Assembly (NCBI GenBank): GCA_024763115.1
Contig: JANTGB010000053.1
Coordinates: 1 to 10,482, forward strand
Reading direction: 5' to 3'
DNA from: Desulfobulbaceae bacterium
Lineage (GTDB): Bacteria > Desulfobacterota > Desulfobulbia > Desulfobulbales > SURF-16
Length of the DNA: 10,482 bases
The translations under genes were made by a program, and so were the position numbers. Below, piece after piece: positions 1 to 7,247 of this stretch. Under the pieces are notes generated by a model. The model did no database searches, had not been told where the DNA came from, and saw nothing but the letters and a program-made list of their open reading frames with translations. Positions within the stretch are counted from its first letter, which is position 1; each line of letters starts with the position of its first letter.

Positions 1-315
1 AGACTTTCTGTTGATCCCCGGAGTCATAAAACCAGGCGGCATCATGTCAGTGACGGCGCTGTTCAAAACGCCATGAAAAATGCTGTGCGGAAGTCTAATC
101 TGGTAAAACAGGCATCCGTTCATACGCTGCGCCATAGTTTTGCGACCCACCTTCTGCTGAATGGCGTGGATCTCAGGCAGATACAGGATTATCTGGGCCA
201 CAAAAACGTTGAAACAACGATGATCTATACCCATGTAGTAAAGAGTATGCGGAATCCGGCTATCAGCCCTCTTGATATGCTTGGCAGTATGACTTCAGTA
301 AAAACCAAAAAATAA
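1..315 (+). CDS. intI: Integron-type tyrosine recombinase (IntI-like), C-terminal part, 5' end outside window
   Basis: The frame is open from base 1, so the ATG at 73 is an internal methionine, not a start; 104 residues remain. Seen: the catalytic His-x-x-Arg as HTLRHSF (His codon 121-123), the LGH box (His at 199-201), and the nucleophile tyrosine in TTMIYTHV (codon 226-228). These mark the catalytic domain of a site-specific tyrosine recombinase. Integron character comes from DPRS...RRHH at the left edge and the tail ...NPAISPLDML, which resemble IntI proteins (TDPRS...RRHH...RSPLD) more than XerC/XerD. IntI recombines attC sites of gene cassettes with attI. In ordinary integrons intI is transcribed away from attI and the cassettes, so any array would lie to the left, outside the window. 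The IntI-specific insertion between catalytic motifs cannot be checked here. No terminator fits in the 10 bases before the convergent neighbour. Alternative: a Xer-like or phage recombinase. Confidence 0.85.
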   Translation, partial: RLSVDPRSHKTRRHHVSDGAVQNAMKNAVRKSNLVKQASVHTLRHSFATHLLLNGVDLRQIQDYLGHKNVETTMIYTHVVKSMRNPAISPLDMLGSMTSVKTKK

Positions 316-325
316 TTTCCCTGCA

Positions 326-1891
326 TCACCTGCCCTCTGCTCCGCAGGACAATCTTGACAAGGCCTCTTTGTAGACAAATGAATCATCATGCTCATCACG
401 ATGACAGCTTTGGCAGGTCTGGGAAGTGGGGCGGAGAATCATTTTCTGTTTTGACGGATCAAGCAAATGTTGTTTACCGGGGCCGTGGCAGGATTCGCAG
501 CCGACATTACGCATATTTTCATTTAAAGACAGGGCAACAGGGGCATTATCCCGATTAAGCCCGGTAACATGGCAATAGATGCAGTTAAGATTATACTGCT
601 GCTTTTTTTCCTCCAGAGTACGATAGGCCCGGCCATGCCTGCCGGCCTGCCAGTTGTCATATTGTTTTTTATGACATGATCTGCAGGCCCGGCTGCCGGC
701 ATATGATTTTATCATTTTTATTCCCCTGGCCTGCTGTTTGCCGGCCGCATTTACCCGGCGCTTTGTCTCGTTGACGATTTTTAAAATTTCAGCCTGATCG
801 GGCATAGACACCTGCATGGCAATAAATTGATTTTTCCAGGTGGAATTTTGTTCATGATCCGCCGCCTGTTCTTTCAGAGCTTTAATCTTGTTTTCCAGCG
901 CCTGTTTTTTTCCGGCTAAAAAATTATACTTTTGCAGGGTACCGGGTTTCTGTTTGTCCACTTCCGCCGGGTCGCCTTTAGCCGACAGTCTTTTCAGCTG
1001 CCAGTTAATTCTGTCCAGATTTCTTCTCTGGTTCAACAATTTAATCTTAACATCCTGGCTCCAGATCTTTTTTTTATCCCATTTTATGACCAGTTCACCC
1101 AGATACTTGCCCTGTTTGCCTGTCCGGCAAGCTAATGTTTTATTCAGCAGGGCAGGTTTCATGTTAGCAGTGCGGGTTCCAGCCTGAATAAGCAGGTTAA
1201 TGGCCGGAACAGTCCTGGTTATCTCTTTATTTTCCCTATCAGACAGGCTGGAAAGAAGAATCAGCAGATCGCATTTATCCTCAAGCTCTGCGACAATCTG
1301 CGGTAATATCTCATGCCAGTCAGTAATTTTTGCTTCTGCGTCTGCCGGCAATGTTTGAGCCCGGCTGCCGGTCAAGGCAATAATGCCGATCTTCATCCCC
1401 TGTTTTTCAACAATAATCTGCGGGGTAAAAAGCGGCCGGCCGTCTGCTTTGGCGACAATATCAGCGCTGAGCCAGGGGAAGTGAGACTGGGCGGCAATTT
1501 TCCGAAAAAACTGCAGTCCGGCCGCCAGATCATAAGCTGAAATCCCCACTGCGTCATAATTCATCAGGTTATAGGCGTCGACAATCCCTTTGGCCTGAAT
1601 TTCTTCCTGTTTTCTCTGGGCCGGAGCCGGGGGAGTATTATGTTTAAACAGCAGGGCACCGGCATCAACCGTCAAAACCCGACCGCGATCCTTTCTTCTT
1701 TTATTCAGTTCATATCCTTTTTTGGACAGACCGCCCAGTTGATTTTTCTTTCAGCCGCAGGGTTCAATTTCCCCCCGGACATCATTGGAATAAAAAATTG
1801 TCAATTCCGGCAAGGCTGCTGCGGCCCGGGCCGGGACAACAGGCAGGCAAAAAAGGAAAAAGAAAAAAAGCGCGATTAAATTCTTAGTCAT
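326..1891 (-). CDS. Predicted selenoprotein: exported degenerate UshA-like metallophosphatase domain fused to a tetraheme cytochrome c554-type domain
   Basis: Read from ATG at 1891, with the in-frame TGA at 1753-1751 as selenocysteine, this gives 521 residues. The start is supported by a GGAG ribosome site and an 8-base overlap with the end of rarA. Residues 1-23 form a Sec signal peptide (Lys3, a Phe/Leu-rich core, cleavage near ARA). Residues ~30-260 follow the UshA/5'-nucleotidase plan (SNDVRG, GGL, VDAG, MNYDAVGISAYDL, KYLGEL). The metal ligands are replaced, however: Arg39 where DxH has His, Ala79 where DxGD has Asp, SAY at ~118-120 for NHE, and no GHxH. Sec47 sits in Cys45-Gly46-Sec47. 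Lysine/glutamate-rich, probably coiled-coil sequence spans ~290-370. Four CxxCH haem sites follow at 403, 437, 465 and 493, with WQAGRHGRAY and VGCESCHGPG typical of the cytochrome c554 fold. The protein is likely periplasmic. Substrate and partner are unknown; a redox role for the Cys-Gly-Sec site is inference. Without readthrough the haem domain would lack an export signal. Related families may already be annotated as UshA-like (seleno)proteins; I could not check. Confidence 0.82.
1723..1737 (-). promoter_or_regulatory. Bacterial SECIS hairpin for selenocysteine insertion
   Basis: On the minus-strand mRNA, UGGGC (1737-1733) pairs with GUCCA (1727-1723), including one G-U pair, and closes the loop GGUCU. 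Eighteen bases separate the UGA from the loop GGU. The E. coli fdhF SECIS, as I recall it, also has 18 bases between UGA and a GGUCU loop sequence. SelB would bind this element to deliver Sec-tRNA. The hairpin lies within the coding sequence, as bacterial SECIS elements do. I did not find a convincing extension of the lower stem, so its stability has not been tested. Confidence 0.75.
1751..1753 (-). other. In-frame TGA read as selenocysteine (residue 47)
   Basis: On the minus strand the codon lies in EIEPCG-TGA-KKNQLGGL. The frame is intact on both sides: signal peptide and start of the nucleotidase-like fold before it, the rest of that fold and four haem sites after it. From memory, UshA-like relatives often carry Cys-Gly-Cys at this place, so TGA would replace a Cys. 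The hairpin at 1723-1737 supplies the SECIS signal. A nonsense mutation is the alternative, but it would not be expected to fall in a Cys-Gly-x motif followed by a correctly spaced SECIS. Confidence 0.82.
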
Positions 1892-3206
1892 TGACTGTCT
1901 CCAGTTGTTTTTTTCGAGCCTGTAAAATTTTACGCCATTTGGTCAGCCGGTCAAGGACAATGGCCTCATGTCCCCGGTTTGTCGGCTGATAATAAACAGT
2001 TCCTTCCAGTTCCGCAGGTAGATGATTCTGCTCAACCAGGCCGTCTTTATCATCATGGGCATATTTATACCCTTTACCATACCCCAGCTCTTTCATCAAT
2101 GCAGTTGGCGCATTGCGGATATGAAGAGGAACCGGAAGGCTGCCGGTTCGCTTAATATCGGCCATTGCCTGATTAAAGGCCTTATATACAGCGTTGCTTT
2201 TCGGGGCCGTAGCCAGATAGATTGCCGCCTGGGCCAGGGCAAGCTCCCCTTCCGGGCTTCCCAGGGTATGATATGAATCCCGCCCGTTGATGGCCACCTG
2301 CAGGGCCCTGGGGTCGGCATTGCCGATATCCTCGGAGGCAAAACGGATAAGGCGGCGGGCAATGTAAAGCGGCTCCTCTCCGCTCTTCAGCATCCGGCAC
2401 AGCCAGTAAAGAGCGCCGTCCGGATCACTGTCGCGCAGGCTTTTATGCAGGGCGGAAATCAGGTTATAATGTTCTTCCCCGTCATTGTCATAACGAAGGG
2501 TATTACGCTGAAAGGCATTCTCGACAATCTCCAGGGTAATAAGCGGCTGTTTGTCGCCACCTTCGTCAGCCAGTGAGGCGGCAATTTCCAGGCTGTTTAA
2601 GAGATTACGGGCATCGCCGTCGGCCATGGCCGGCAAATGGCTGCGGGCCTCGGGCTCAAAGACAAGATTAAGCTCCCCCAGCCCCGCATCCTTATTTATT
2701 ATGGCCCGTTCAAGGATAATATCAAGGTCTTCTGGAGTAAGAGGCAGGAGATTTAATACCCGGCAGCGGGAAAGCAGGGGCGCCACCACATGAAAGGAGG
2801 GATTTTCCGTGGTGGCGCCGATCAGGGTCAGCAGCCCGTTTTCCACATGGGGCAGAAAGGCATCCTGCTGGGCCTTGTTGAAACGATGGATTTCATCGAC
2901 AAATAAAATGGTTGCGGCCTGCTCCCGTTTCTGCTGGGCCTCATTGACAATCTGGCGGATTTCCTTGACCCCGCCCAGCACCGCAGAAAAGAAAATAAAA
3001 TCAGCCCCGGTGGCCCGGGCCAGAATACGGGCCAGGGTAGTCTTGCCGCTGCCCGGCGGACCCCAGAGCAGCAGCGAGGGAATGTAATCACGCTCAAGCA
3101 GGCGCCAGAGCAGTTTGTCCGGGCCCAGCAGATGACGCTGACCGACAAAATCTTCAATCCGTTTAGGCCGCATCCTTTCGGCCAGGGGGACATTAGCGAT
3201 ATTCAC
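1884..3206 (-). CDS. rarA: Replication-associated recombination protein A (AAA+ ATPase, RarA/MgsA)
   Basis: 440 residues, full length for the family. RarA is a cytoplasmic AAA+ ATPase related to clamp loaders and RuvB that acts at stalled replication forks. Seen: an N-terminal PLAERMRPKRIEDFVGQ box, Walker A GPPGSGKT at 49-56, Walker B ILFVDEIH at 100-107, sensor 1 GATTENPSF at 130-138, and a likely arginine finger in SRCR at 146-149. The C-terminal half carries the MgsA_C-type region (RLIRFASEDIGNADP, AQAAIYLA, NAPTALMKELGYG). The start is GTG at 3206, within the GTGA overlap with the preceding thioredoxin-like gene and with GGAG upstream. The 3' end overlaps the selenoprotein start by 8 bases. 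Both overlaps suggest translational coupling. No key residue is missing. Identification is firm; any functional link to its two redox neighbours is not evident. Confidence 0.96.
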   Translation of the reverse strand: MNIANVPLAERMRPKRIEDFVGQRHLLGPDKLLWRLLERDYIPSLLLWGPPGSGKTTLARILARATGADFIFFSAVLGGVKEIRQIVNEAQQKREQAATILFVDEIHRFNKAQQDAFLPHVENGLLTLIGATTENPSFHVVAPLLSRCRVLNLLPLTPEDLDIILERAIINKDAGLGELNLVFEPEARSHLPAMADGDARNLLNSLEIAASLADEGGDKQPLITLEIVENAFQRNTLRYDNDGEEHYNLISALHKSLRDSDPDGALYWLCRMLKSGEEPLYIARRLIRFASEDIGNADPRALQVAINGRDSYHTLGSPEGELALAQAAIYLATAPKSNAVYKAFNQAMADIKRTGSLPVPLHIRNAPTALMKELGYGKGYKYAHDDKDGLVEQNHLPAELEGTVYYQPTNRGHEAIVLDRLTKWRKILQARKKQLETVND

Positions 3207-3694
3207 TGGTCAATCTCCTGTTCCAGCCATTGCCTGACTTCTGAGCTTGCAGGCAGCCGTCCGGCGCATTTTATTGAGCCGTTAATTATCAGGGCCGGAG
3301 TGGCGATTACTCCATTTCGCCATATCTCATCAAGATCATGGATCTGGATAATATCAGCGGCTATGCCAAGTTGCTGGAGAATGTCAAAAATCATGCTGTT
3401 CAGCCTATTGCAGCTTACGCAGCCGGGGCCTAAAATTTTAATTTTTAATTCGTTGGAGCGAGAATTTTCCCTGCCTGCCAGCCGTCGCTGATATTCTTTT
3501 CTTAAGGCCTGCTGATAAAGTTTCCGGGCTGATTCCGGGATATAATTTTGTTCCGCAACAGCCGGAAAAATTTTCTCCATTGCCTCATCTACGGCAAGAT
3601 TTTCAGCCAGGGCCTGGGCCATGACCGCGTCAAGCCCTATCAGCCCTACCGAAGCCTTGCCTATTTTAATTGTTCGTTCCGGTAATTTATCCAT
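3203..3694 (-). CDS. Two-domain protein: conserved N-terminal region plus thioredoxin-like CVSC domain
   Basis: 163 residues from ATG at 3694. The C-terminal ~80 residues match the small thioredoxin/glutaredoxin-like proteins of the MTH895 type: a beta strand (LKIKILGPG), redox motif CVSC at 92-95, a cis-proline in TPAL near 132-135, then INGSIKCAGRLP. This suggests a cytoplasmic thiol-disulfide reductase, as no signal peptide is seen. The N-terminal ~75 residues (IKIGKASVGLIGLD, EQNYIPESARKLY) look like a conserved helical region that I know only as an uncharacterised companion domain. The frame extends to a GTG at 3721, but those extra codons lie inside the inverted repeat at 3703-3812, so I prefer the ATG. 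Neither start has a good Shine-Dalgarno sequence. The gene overlaps rarA by 4 bases and heads the rarA/selenoprotein operon. Cys143 is an additional cysteine near the C-terminus. The substrate is unknown. Confidence 0.8.
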   Translation of the reverse strand: MDKLPERTIKIGKASVGLIGLDAVMAQALAENLAVDEAMEKIFPAVAEQNYIPESARKLYQQALRKEYQRRLAGRENSRSNELKIKILGPGCVSCNRLNSMIFDILQQLGIAADIIQIHDLDEIWRNGVIATPALIINGSIKCAGRLPASSEVRQWLEQEIDQ

Positions 3695-3702
3695 ATTAAA
3701 AA

Positions 3703-3812
3703 GTAACTGCTCACAGGGCACCGCATATTTCCGTCATCAGCCCGGTTTACGTATGACTAATACGCGGCACCGGTCTGATGACGAAAATCTCCGGCACCCT
3801 GTAAGCAGTTAC
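3703..3812. repeat. Long imperfect inverted repeat (38-base arms, 34-base centre), MITE- or REPIN-like
   Basis: The left arm (3703-3740, beginning GTAACTGCTCACAGGG) and right arm (3775-3812, ending GTAAGCAGTTAC) are reverse complements at about 31-32 of 38 positions by eye. The central 34 bases fold further: CCGG at 3742-3745 with CCGG at 3770-3773, and CGTAT (3750-3754) with ATACG (3760-3764) around a 5-base loop. Three A residues flank each end, too little to call a target duplication. It lies between the stop of the PHP-UvrD gene and the start of the thioredoxin-like gene. It has no coding capacity. A nonautonomous mobile element or extragenic palindrome is the likeliest reading; a transcriptional role is possible. 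Confidence 0.7.
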
Positions 3813-3862
3813 AAATACTGAGGTTTGCAATCATTAGGTGCTTACCATATGAGGTAGTTACA

Positions 3863-6800
3863 TTAAAAGAGCTTTAACTGTCTGGCCTTGACCTTTCCGG
3901 CCGGAATCGGCTTTTGCCGGCTGCGAACCAGGCATTCGGCCGGAATTTCCGCTAGAAACCGCGAGGGCCGCCCTGACCGGCCGGAACTTAAAACAACTCT
4001 TTCCCCGGCCCTGGTCATGGCCACATAAAAAAGACGGCGTTCCTCTTCAAGATTGGCCTTACCAAAGGCCAGATGGGGGATAATTCCCTCTTCCAGTCCG
4101 GCAATAAAAACAACCGGAAATTCAAGACCCTTGGCGCTATGCATGGTCATCAGGCTTACGGCCTCGGCCCGCTCATCATAGACAGTGGCGTTTTTATTTT
4201 TGCGCAGATACAAGGCCAGGTCGTCAATGCCGCTGAAAATTCCGGCAAGCTCCAGAAAACGTCCGGCATTAGCGGCTTTTAAGTCAATTTTAAGCCAAGT
4301 CATGGCTCCAATCAAGGCCTTTGGTAAATCATTTTTTGCCTGCTCGACAAAGCGGCTTATTTGCCCCTGAAGTTTTGCCATGATACCGGCGGCCCTGGAA
4401 GGCAGCACAGCAGCCTCAGCTTCGGCCCAGAGATTAACAAAATTCAGGGACAAGACCTTTTCGACCTTGGCAACACTGCTTTGCCCGAAACCAGGCAATG
4501 CCTGCAAAAGACTTAAAAACTCTCCCGGCTCAGCCTGCCCTGCGGCCACTTGCAGCCAGTAGTAAAGAGCGCTGACATCATTTTCCCTGAAAAAAGGCTG
4601 GCTGCCCACCATCTGTACCGGGATACCCCGCCGGTTTAAGGCCTCGGCCAGGGGCGCGGCCTGGCGGGAAAGACGGTAAAGCACGGCAAAATCGGCAAAA
4701 CTCCTCGCCTCTTCCCCGCCCCGGCCGCTGTTTATGGAAAAGCTGCTTATGCCGCCCATGGCCTGCTCAATTGATTTAACGATATATTCGGCCTCGGCCC
4801 TGGGGCCTGGGGCCTGAAAATAAGAAATATTGCCGCTGGTCGTAAGCCCAGGCCGCAGTTTCAGCCCGCTGTTTTTTTTGTTATTTCTGATCACTGCTCC
4901 GGCGGCCTGCAAAATAAGCGGAGCGGAACGGTAATTAGCGCTTAAAGCCAGGCTTTCCGTCTGCGGATCAGCGCTGAATTTAAAGAAAAGCTCTAGATCA
5001 CTGCCCCGAAAGCCATAAATCGCCTGGTCGGGATCTCCAATTACGAAAACCGCGCAATCAGCTGCCAGCTTTTCGACAAGCTCATACTGGCTCTGGTTAA
5101 CATCCTGAAATTCATCAACAAAAAGATAATCAATCTTACTGCTTATCTCTTTAAAAAAAGCAGGATCAGATTCGAGGCGGCTATTAAATTCCGGAATAAC
5201 CGCGTCAATATCAAGACTGTCATGCCGGGCCAATTCAGCAAGATAGGCGGTTATCTGCGGATTGTCAGTCGTGTGGCCGCTGAGGAAATATTGACTGATC
5301 TCTTTTTGCAGCTGCCGTAATTCCCTTTTTTTCAGTTTAGGGAAAAGCTGTTTTAAGATGAATTCCCGGCTCTCATCGCCAACCACAACCGTCTTGTTCA
5401 GCCTTCTCAGCCAGTGGAGACAAAAACCATGAAATGTGCCGATAAACATCCCAACAACATCCGGCCCGCATTTCCGGCTCAACCTGGCCTGGATTTCCTC
5501 GGCGGCCCGGTTGGTAAAGGTAATGGCGCAGATTTTATCCGGGCCGGCCATTTTATCCTTTATCAATTTTACCAGCCGGGCAACCATGGTAAAGGTCTTG
5601 CCGGTTCCCGGCCCGGCCGCGACAATTATCCGGCCGGCCGAAGAATTAACTGCGGCCTGCTGTTCCCGGTTAAGGACAGGTTTGGCTGATTTTACCTGAA
5701 TAGCCGCCTGGACGGGAATATTTTTCAGGTCCGGGGACTTTGTTTTTTTCTTCTTTCTCGAGCGCGGCCTCTTGCCGCCGAAAAGGGAAAGCCGGCCGCT
5801 GAAAGAGGATATCTCTCCCGGCTCAAAAACATGAATAACGCCAAACTCGCCGTCAAATCCCGGTTTTTTAATAACCCTGTTTTCCCTGATTCTTTTAACT
5901 GCCTCAGCCAGAACCGTTGACAACTGTTTTACTTCCGCTAACGGCGTGTTAAGCAACAGGTCGAATTCGGAACCGAAACGGGAAATAACCCTGGCATATT
6001 CCTTGAGAACGGTTTTGCTGCCAGGCCCGTATCCGGCAATTTCCCCCAGAACCTCAGGCAGGGGAATAAGGCTGTAAACCTGGGGAGAACCAGAGGGATA
6101 GACCGGCTTTTGCCGGTCAGCTAACGCAAAAACCCGGTGACTGACGCCAATGGTCAGGGGCTTGCCGCAGACCGGGCAGATATCATTTATCCTGCTGCTT
6201 TCCAGCGGTTCCAGGCATACCCCGCATTTACGGTGGCCGTCCAGATGATATTTTCCCTCTTCCGGATAAAATTCAATGGTGGCGGTAAAGCCTGTTTCCG
6301 GATTTTTAATGGCGTCCCGCATGGCAAAATAATTAAAATCAGTGGCAAATATATTGGCCTCCCGGCCCAGTTTGCCGGGAGAATGGCAGTCGGAATTGGA
6401 AATAAGGGTAAATTTATCAAGGGCTGAAACCAGCCGGTTCATTTCAGGGTCGGAGGACAAACCGGTTTCCAGGGCAAAGATATGGCTGGTCAGGTCGCCG
6501 AAACATTCTTCAATGGTATCAAAACCGGATTTGGAACCGAACAGGGCAAACCAGGGCGTCCAGATATGGGCCGGCACCAGAAATCCCTGGGGACATTCCT
6601 CCAGGAGAATTTCCAGCAGATCATGAGAATCAAGGCCCAGGATGGGTCTGCCGTCTGCTTCGATATTGCCGATTGTCGCCAGTTTGCGGTTAATCCGGGC
6701 CACGGAAGCAAAATCAGGGGCAAAGAGAATATTATGCACCTTGCGCACCTTGTTGCCCCGTTTGTAGATACTGCTTATTTCAGCGGTCAAGACAAAGCGA

Positions 6801-7054
6801 ACCGGGTTGGGGGCCGGATTAATCCCCCACAGGGGCGGCTTAACATTTTCATTTTTAAGCCGGAAAAATCCCGGTTCAGCCGGGACAAGCTGCTCTTTTA
6901 ACTGAGCAAACCAGCCGGGATGGGTAAAGTCGCCGGTGCCGACAACCTGGATTCCCTTGATCCGGGCCCAGGCAAAAAGGCCGGAAAGATTACTGGCCTT
7001 GCTGGTTGCCCGGGAAAAAAGGGAATGGATATGGAGATCGGCAATATATTTCAT
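3863..7054 (-). CDS. PHP-domain phosphoesterase fused to UvrD/Rep-family SF1A helicase
   Basis: 1063 residues in one uninterrupted frame. Residues 1-~270 are a PHP domain of the type seen in stand-alone TIGR00375 proteins, with metal ligands apparently intact: DLHIHS (His8, His10), GTGDFTH (42-45), Glu92, His107, His163, and SDCH (Asp222, His224). Cys277/280 and Cys293/296 form a zinc-ribbon-like knuckle. A helical region and a basic linker (~428-440) precede the helicase: Q motif LNREQQAAV (461-469), Walker A GPGTGKT (481-487), ITFTNRAAEEI, DEFQD (647-651), GDPDQAIYGFRG, LSANYRS, MTMHSAKGLEFPVVF, and EERRLFYVAMTRA (to 1016). All SF1A motifs are present. The protein is therefore probably a 3'-5' DNA helicase with an attached phosphoesterase or nuclease, acting in DNA repair in the cytoplasm. 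It ends QLKLF, like a beta-clamp-binding motif. The start ATG has a weak GGGG ribosome site. Domain calls are firm; the PHP substrate is unknown. Confidence 0.93.
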   Translation of the reverse strand: MKYIADLHIHSLFSRATSKASNLSGLFAWARIKGIQVVGTGDFTHPGWFAQLKEQLVPAEPGFFRLKNENVKPPLWGINPAPNPVRFVLTAEISSIYKRGNKVRKVHNILFAPDFASVARINRKLATIGNIEADGRPILGLDSHDLLEILLEECPQGFLVPAHIWTPWFALFGSKSGFDTIEECFGDLTSHIFALETGLSSDPEMNRLVSALDKFTLISNSDCHSPGKLGREANIFATDFNYFAMRDAIKNPETGFTATIEFYPEEGKYHLDGHRKCGVCLEPLESSRINDICPVCGKPLTIGVSHRVFALADRQKPVYPSGSPQVYSLIPLPEVLGEIAGYGPGSKTVLKEYARVISRFGSEFDLLLNTPLAEVKQLSTVLAEAVKRIRENRVIKKPGFDGEFGVIHVFEPGEISSFSGRLSLFGGKRPRSRKKKKTKSPDLKNIPVQAAIQVKSAKPVLNREQQAAVNSSAGRIIVAAGPGTGKTFTMVARLVKLIKDKMAGPDKICAITFTNRAAEEIQARLSRKCGPDVVGMFIGTFHGFCLHWLRRLNKTVVVGDESREFILKQLFPKLKKRELRQLQKEISQYFLSGHTTDNPQITAYLAELARHDSLDIDAVIPEFNSRLESDPAFFKEISSKIDYLFVDEFQDVNQSQYELVEKLAADCAVFVIGDPDQAIYGFRGSDLELFFKFSADPQTESLALSANYRSAPLILQAAGAVIRNNKKNSGLKLRPGLTTSGNISYFQAPGPRAEAEYIVKSIEQAMGGISSFSINSGRGGEEARSFADFAVLYRLSRQAAPLAEALNRRGIPVQMVGSQPFFRENDVSALYYWLQVAAGQAEPGEFLSLLQALPGFGQSSVAKVEKVLSLNFVNLWAEAEAAVLPSRAAGIMAKLQGQISRFVEQAKNDLPKALIGAMTWLKIDLKAANAGRFLELAGIFSGIDDLALYLRKNKNATVYDERAEAVSLMTMHSAKGLEFPVVFIAGLEEGIIPHLAFGKANLEEERRLFYVAMTRAGERVVLSSGRSGRPSRFLAEIPAECLVRSRQKPIPAGKVKARQLKLF

Positions 7055-7247
7055 CTATTACCCCGTTCCATTAATTTTGACATGTTTTCCAGCAATTAAT
7101 TATTGAAATTGTTGCCCCAGGTGACAGTTACTCAGAATCGTCAAAAAGCTCCTGGTCAGCAGCAGGATGCGCATCGGAGTCTCGTTCCTCGCTTACCTGC
7201 GCACCTTTTGTCTAAGACAGGCTGAAATAGATACGATAAATGGTTTC

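Noticed and set aside
73..315. Complete 80-residue small integrase
   Set aside because: The frame is open to base 1 and the upstream residues continue the recombinase motif pattern, so this is the end of a longer gene.
326..1675. Cytochrome gene starting at TTG 1675
   Set aside because: It would lack any export signal, which c-type haem attachment needs, and the first motifs of the UshA-like fold. The frame upstream restores both through one TGA.
1751..1753. TGA as a disabling nonsense mutation (pseudogene)
   Set aside because: No other lesion is seen in 521 codons, and the TGA sits in a Cys-Gly-x motif followed by a SECIS-like hairpin at the expected distance.
2096..3193. Several long reading frames overlapping rarA on both strands
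   Set aside because: They are shadows of rarA, which has complete AAA+ motifs; their translations show no recognisable domain.
3695..3721. Longer thioredoxin-like protein from GTG 3721
   Set aside because: Most of the nine added codons fall in the inverted repeat and do not resemble the family; kept only as an alternative start.
3703..3812. attC recombination site of an integron cassette
   Set aside because: The size is suitable, but the ends do not carry the RYYYAAC and GTTRRRY core boxes.
7212..7214. TAG as a pyrrolysine codon in the small frame 7128-7262
   Set aside because: The frame is short, has no good ribosome site and no recognised pyrrolysine family; a decayed or non-coding sequence is simpler.
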